From: Buttiauxella sp965119215
GTDB lineage: Bacteria; Pseudomonadota; Gammaproteobacteria; Enterobacterales; Enterobacteriaceae
Assembly (NCBI GenBank): GCA_965119215.1
Contig: CBCPKK010000019.1
Span: 1 to 64,000 of the forward strand
Direction: 5' to 3'
DNA: 64,000 nucleotides
Part shown: positions 61,263 to 64,000 of the stretch, piece by piece
Position numbering within the stretch: the stretch's first letter is position 1
How the letters are laid out: each line of letters opens with the position of its first letter
Notes under the pieces: model-generated
The model's input: only the letters and a program-made list of their open reading frames with translations
Databases searched by the model: none
Told to the model about the DNA's origin: nothing
Made by a program: the position numbers and the translations under genes

Positions 61263-62171
61263 ATGGAAATTGTCGCAGAAGAAGCAAAACCAAAAGCGTT
61301 GGATATTCCCGGTGATTCGTGGAATGCGGTGAGGGTATCTGATGTGCTTATAGCAATCCGTGGGGCGGGGGATATCGCGACGGGTGTCGCGTTGCGTCTC
61401 CACAACGCAGGCTTCAGGGTAGTTATGCTGGAAATTGCAAAGCCAGCAGTAATTCGCCATTCGGTTGCTTTTGCCCAAGCTCTGTTCAATAACGAGGTTG
61501 CCGTGGAGGGCATTTCGGCACGGCGAGCTAACGTTGAAGATATCCCCACTCTGATAAACCGTGGAATTATCCCCGTGCTGGTGGATAGTGAAGCGGCTTC
61601 GCTGGCAGAGTTGAAACCAGATGTCGTTGTCGATGCCATTTTAGCAAAGGTGAACAAAGGCACCCGTCGGAGTATGGCACCCGTGACTATAGCCCTGGGA
61701 CCTGGTTTTGAAGCAGGTATCGACTGCGATGCGGTTATTGAAACAAACCGTGGGCACTATCTGGGGCGGGTTATTTATCAGGGTTGCGCGCAAAGCGATA
61801 CCGGCGTGCCCGGAAGTATCAATGGCCAAACTATCCGGCGAGTGATGCGAGCACCGAACAAAGGTGTGATGCGCTGTTGCGTGAAACTAGGCGAGTTAGT
61901 AACCGAAGGGGATATCATTGCGTATGTTGGAGACACTCCAATTACCGCGCCTTTAACGGGTATGGTTCGGGGTTTGCTGAATGACGGCCTTACAGTGACA
62001 CCTGGTTTTAAAATAGGTGATATTGACCCTCGTGGGGCAGCAGCAGATTTTACGACTGTTTCAGACAAGGCTCGAGCAATTGGTGGCGCGGTGCTGGAAG
62101 CCGTTATGGCATTGTCGAAAAAACAGCATGCCAGGGTAGCCATTGAGAAACGCGCATTCATCATCAATTGA
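61263..62171 (+). CDS. yqeB: YqeB-type (EF2563 family) molybdenum hydroxylase maturation protein, short form
   Basis: A 302-residue protein matching only the C-terminal half of E. coli YqeB (541 residues). The EF2563-family core is intact: IRGAGDIATGVALRL (32-46), VVDAILAKVNKGT, ALGPGFEAGIDCDAVIETNRGH and a biotinyl/lipoyl-like KLGELVTEGDIIAYVGDTPI. The N-terminal XdhC/CoxI domain of the E. coli protein is absent, and no remnant lies upstream. The ATG at 61263 has TGAGG 7 bases upstream; a TTG at 61251 is less likely. A role in selenium-dependent molybdenum hydroxylase maturation is inferred from family association. Confidence 0.88.
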   Translation: MEIVAEEAKPKALDIPGDSWNAVRVSDVLIAIRGAGDIATGVALRLHNAGFRVVMLEIAKPAVIRHSVAFAQALFNNEVAVEGISARRANVEDIPTLINRGIIPVLVDSEAASLAELKPDVVVDAILAKVNKGTRRSMAPVTIALGPGFEAGIDCDAVIETNRGHYLGRVIYQGCAQSDTGVPGSINGQTIRRVMRAPNKGVMRCCVKLGELVTEGDIIAYVGDTPITAPLTGMVRGLLNDGLTVTPGFKIGDIDPRGAAADFTTVSDKARAIGGAVLEAVMALSKKQHARVAIEKRAFIIN

Positions 62172-62194
62172 CAACATCAGGCAAAATACACATT

Positions 62195-62230
62195 AAAAAA
62201 AACCGCTCGTGATTAAACGAGCGGTTTTAA
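62195..62230. terminator. bidirectional terminator between yqeB and pfkA
   Basis: aaaaccgctcgt-gattaa-acgagcggtttt, a 12-bp perfect stem with an A-run on the left and T residues in the right arm, between convergent genes. Confidence 0.88.
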
Positions 62231-62256
62231 GATTTCGCCAGAGACTAAAAACTTAA

Positions 62257-63219
62257 TTAGTACAGTTTCTTAGCGCAATCCAGCCAGTCACCTTTGAACG
62301 GACGCTTCATGTTTTCAATAGCGTCGATAATGTCGTGGTGAACGAGCTTCTCATTCTGAATGCCGACGCAACGACCACCGTGGCCTTCCAGCAGCAGTTC
62401 GATGGAGTAAGCGCCCATGCGGGAAGCCAGAATGCGATCGTAAGCAACCGGTGAACCACCGCGCTGAATATGGCCCAGGACGGTAGCGCGAGTTTCGCGT
62501 TTGGTTTCCGTCTCGATATATTGCGCCAGTTCATCGATGTCACAGATGTGCTCAGTAATAGCCACGATAGCGTGCTTTTTACCTTTAGCGATACCGGCTT
62601 TGATTTCTTCAACCAGGTCTTCGCGATTAAACTCAACTTCTGGCAAGACAACAAACTCACAGCCACCGGCAATGGACGCCGCTAAGGTCAGATCGCCACA
62701 GTAACGGCCCATCACTTCCACGATAGAAATACGCTGGTGGGAGGAAGAAGTGTCACGCAGGCGGTCGATTGCTTCCACGACTGTTTCCAGAGCGGTGAAG
62801 AAACCGATAGTGTAATCGGTACCTTTGATATCGTTATCAATGGTGCCTGGCAGGCCGATGCACGGGAAACCCATTTCGGTCAGGCGCATAGCACCCATAT
62901 AGGAACCATCACCGCCGATAACAACCAGTGCATCCACACCGCGGTTTTTCAAATTCTCGATAGCCACTTCACGGATTTTCTCATCACGAAACTCCGGGAA
63001 ACGAGCGGAGCCCAGGAAAGTACCCCCACGGTTGATCATATCGGACACGCTGTAGCGGTCCAGGTTGACCATGCGGTCTTCGTACAATCCCAGATAGCCA
63101 TCATAAATACCCATGACTTCCAGACCTTCCGACAATGCTGCACGCACCACACCACGAATCGCGGCGTTCATGCCCGGCGCATCACCACCACTCGTCAACA
63201 CACCAATTTTTTTGATCAT
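62257..63219 (-). CDS. pfkA: 6-phosphofructokinase I PfkA
   Basis: ATP-dependent phosphorylation of fructose 6-phosphate, the committed glycolytic step. The 320-residue protein is nearly identical to E. coli PfkA, with the ATP-binding GVLTSGGDAPGMNAA (7-21), GGDGSYMGA and the catalytic Asp in GTIDNDIKGTD. It is the right border of the purine island; in E. coli it neighbours sbp directly. Confidence 0.98.
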   Translation of the reverse strand: MIKKIGVLTSGGDAPGMNAAIRGVVRAALSEGLEVMGIYDGYLGLYEDRMVNLDRYSVSDMINRGGTFLGSARFPEFRDEKIREVAIENLKNRGVDALVVIGGDGSYMGAMRLTEMGFPCIGLPGTIDNDIKGTDYTIGFFTALETVVEAIDRLRDTSSSHQRISIVEVMGRYCGDLTLAASIAGGCEFVVLPEVEFNREDLVEEIKAGIAKGKKHAIVAITEHICDIDELAQYIETETKRETRATVLGHIQRGGSPVAYDRILASRMGAYSIELLLEGHGGRCVGIQNEKLVHHDIIDAIENMKRPFKGDWLDCAKKLY

Positions 63220-63402
63220 GACTACCTCTGAACTTTTGAATGCAAATTAATCCTGTTGCCGGAAACGGCCTGCGGCATGCCGAGGCATCGACTCTGCTAC
63301 AAATAGTATAGCAACCGCTTCTTGCTGAATTGATTCAGGTCAGGCCATATGTCGGTATTTTATCCATAAAACATCGGTTCTGTCTGACTTTACAACGAAA
63401 AA

Positions 63403-64000
63403 CTAAAGCTCAAAATGCCCTTGCTGTTGGGTCGGGACAACCGAGCACGGGTCCTGGTGAATAATCACATCTGACCCAGGAAAACGTCGCAAGATGGCTT
63501 GTTCCACTTGTTCGGCAATCACATGCGCCTGAACCAGCGGCAAATTGTCTTCCATTTCGATATGGACTTGAATAAAACGGGTCGGCCCAGACTGCCGCGT
63601 TCGTAGATCATGCGCCCCTTTAACGCCGGGCCATGCATTGATGATATCAATAATTGCCTGACGTTCATCATCCGGTAATGCACGATCTAAAAGAGATTGC
63701 ACAGCTTCATGCCCCATGCGAATCGCGTTATACAAAATATAGACGCCAATCCCTAACGCAAATACCGAATCGGCACGATGCCAACCGTACCAGGACAATG
63801 CTAATGCAACAAGAATTGCTCCGTTCATCATAACATCAGACTGATAATGAAGCATATCTGCCCGAACGGCCTGACTTTGCGTCTTGCGCACCACCCAACG
63901 TTGAAACGTCACAAGTATCAGTGTGCTGAATAACGCAATGACCGTGACGACAACGCCGATTAACGGCTGCTTCATCTGCGACGGTTCAGCCAAATGCTGA
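63403..64000 (-). CDS. fieF: cation efflux protein FieF (partial, C-terminal part)
   Basis: Cation diffusion facilitator that exports iron and zinc from the cytoplasm in exchange for protons. About 199 C-terminal residues are visible and the 5' end lies beyond the window. The segment HYQSDVMMNG contains the His and Asp of the helix V metal site, and the cytoplasmic domain has LLDRALPDDERQ, GAHDLRTRQSGP and SDVIIHQDPCS. It is adjacent to pfkA, as in E. coli. Confidence 0.94.
   Translation of the reverse strand, partial: QHLAEPSQMKQPLIGVVVTVIALFSTLILVTFQRWVVRKTQSQAVRADMLHYQSDVMMNGAILVALALSWYGWHRADSVFALGIGVYILYNAIRMGHEAVQSLLDRALPDDERQAIIDIINAWPGVKGAHDLRTRQSGPTRFIQVHIEMEDNLPLVQAHVIAEQVEQAILRRFPGSDVIIHQDPCSVVPTQQQGHFEL

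Overview
The window is a chromosomal segment of a member of the Enterobacteriaceae close to Escherichia, Enterobacter and Kluyvera. Nearly every protein has a recognisable E. coli K-12 counterpart of almost the same length, and most genes follow the murI-to-fieF order of the E. coli 88-90 min region. It is not E. coli: argG (the short, about 405-residue form) sits inside an argCBGH operon, several E. coli neighbours are missing (eptC, katG, yijE/yijF, yiiX, uspD, yiiS), and a purine-catabolism block that E. coli carries near 65 min lies between sbp and pfkA. I cannot name the genus from sequence alone.

Layout. 1-45: a partial rRNA-operon P1 promoter. 46-4199: murI, btuB with its cobalamin riboswitch, and trmA behind a stringent-type promoter. 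4245-8000: yijD-fabR, sthA, oxyR and a diverged OxyS small RNA. 8018-13848: arginine biosynthesis, argCBGH and divergent argE with two tandem ARG boxes. 14087-16738: ppc. 16858-27321: an anaerobic glycyl-radical/PTS region, with regulator yijO, the leftward operon frwC-frwB-pflD-pflC-frwD and the divergent operon ptsA-fsaB-gldA. 27470-28645: an unrecognised J-domain protein. 28695-33982: methionine genes metF, metBL and metJ with arrays of MET boxes. 34118-43000: housekeeping genes rpmE, priA, cytR, ftsN, hslVU, menA, rraA and zapB, with one full and one shortened ERIC repeat. 43444-46936: glycerol operon glpFKX. 47034-51692: fpr, yiiR, yiiQ, tpiA, cdh and sbp. 51834-62171: the purine island. 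62257-64000: pfkA and the 3' part of fieF.

How the genes work together. The purine island pairs guanine/hypoxanthine and xanthine importers (ghxQ, xanQ) with guanine deaminase (guaD) and a molybdenum hydroxylase made of XdhD and the FAD protein YgfM. Facing it across a 719-bp AT-rich gap are yqeC and yqeB, genes associated with selenium-dependent molybdenum hydroxylases. XdhD keeps an N-terminal [2Fe-2S]-type domain in which all eight usual cysteine ligands appear to be replaced. YqeB lacks the XdhC/CoxI half of its E. coli counterpart, and ygfK, ssnA and mocA are absent. This block is the least ordinary part of the window. The island, the divergent OxyS and the J-domain gene are the best candidates for follow-up. 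No tRNA, insertion sequence, phage or CRISPR array was seen.
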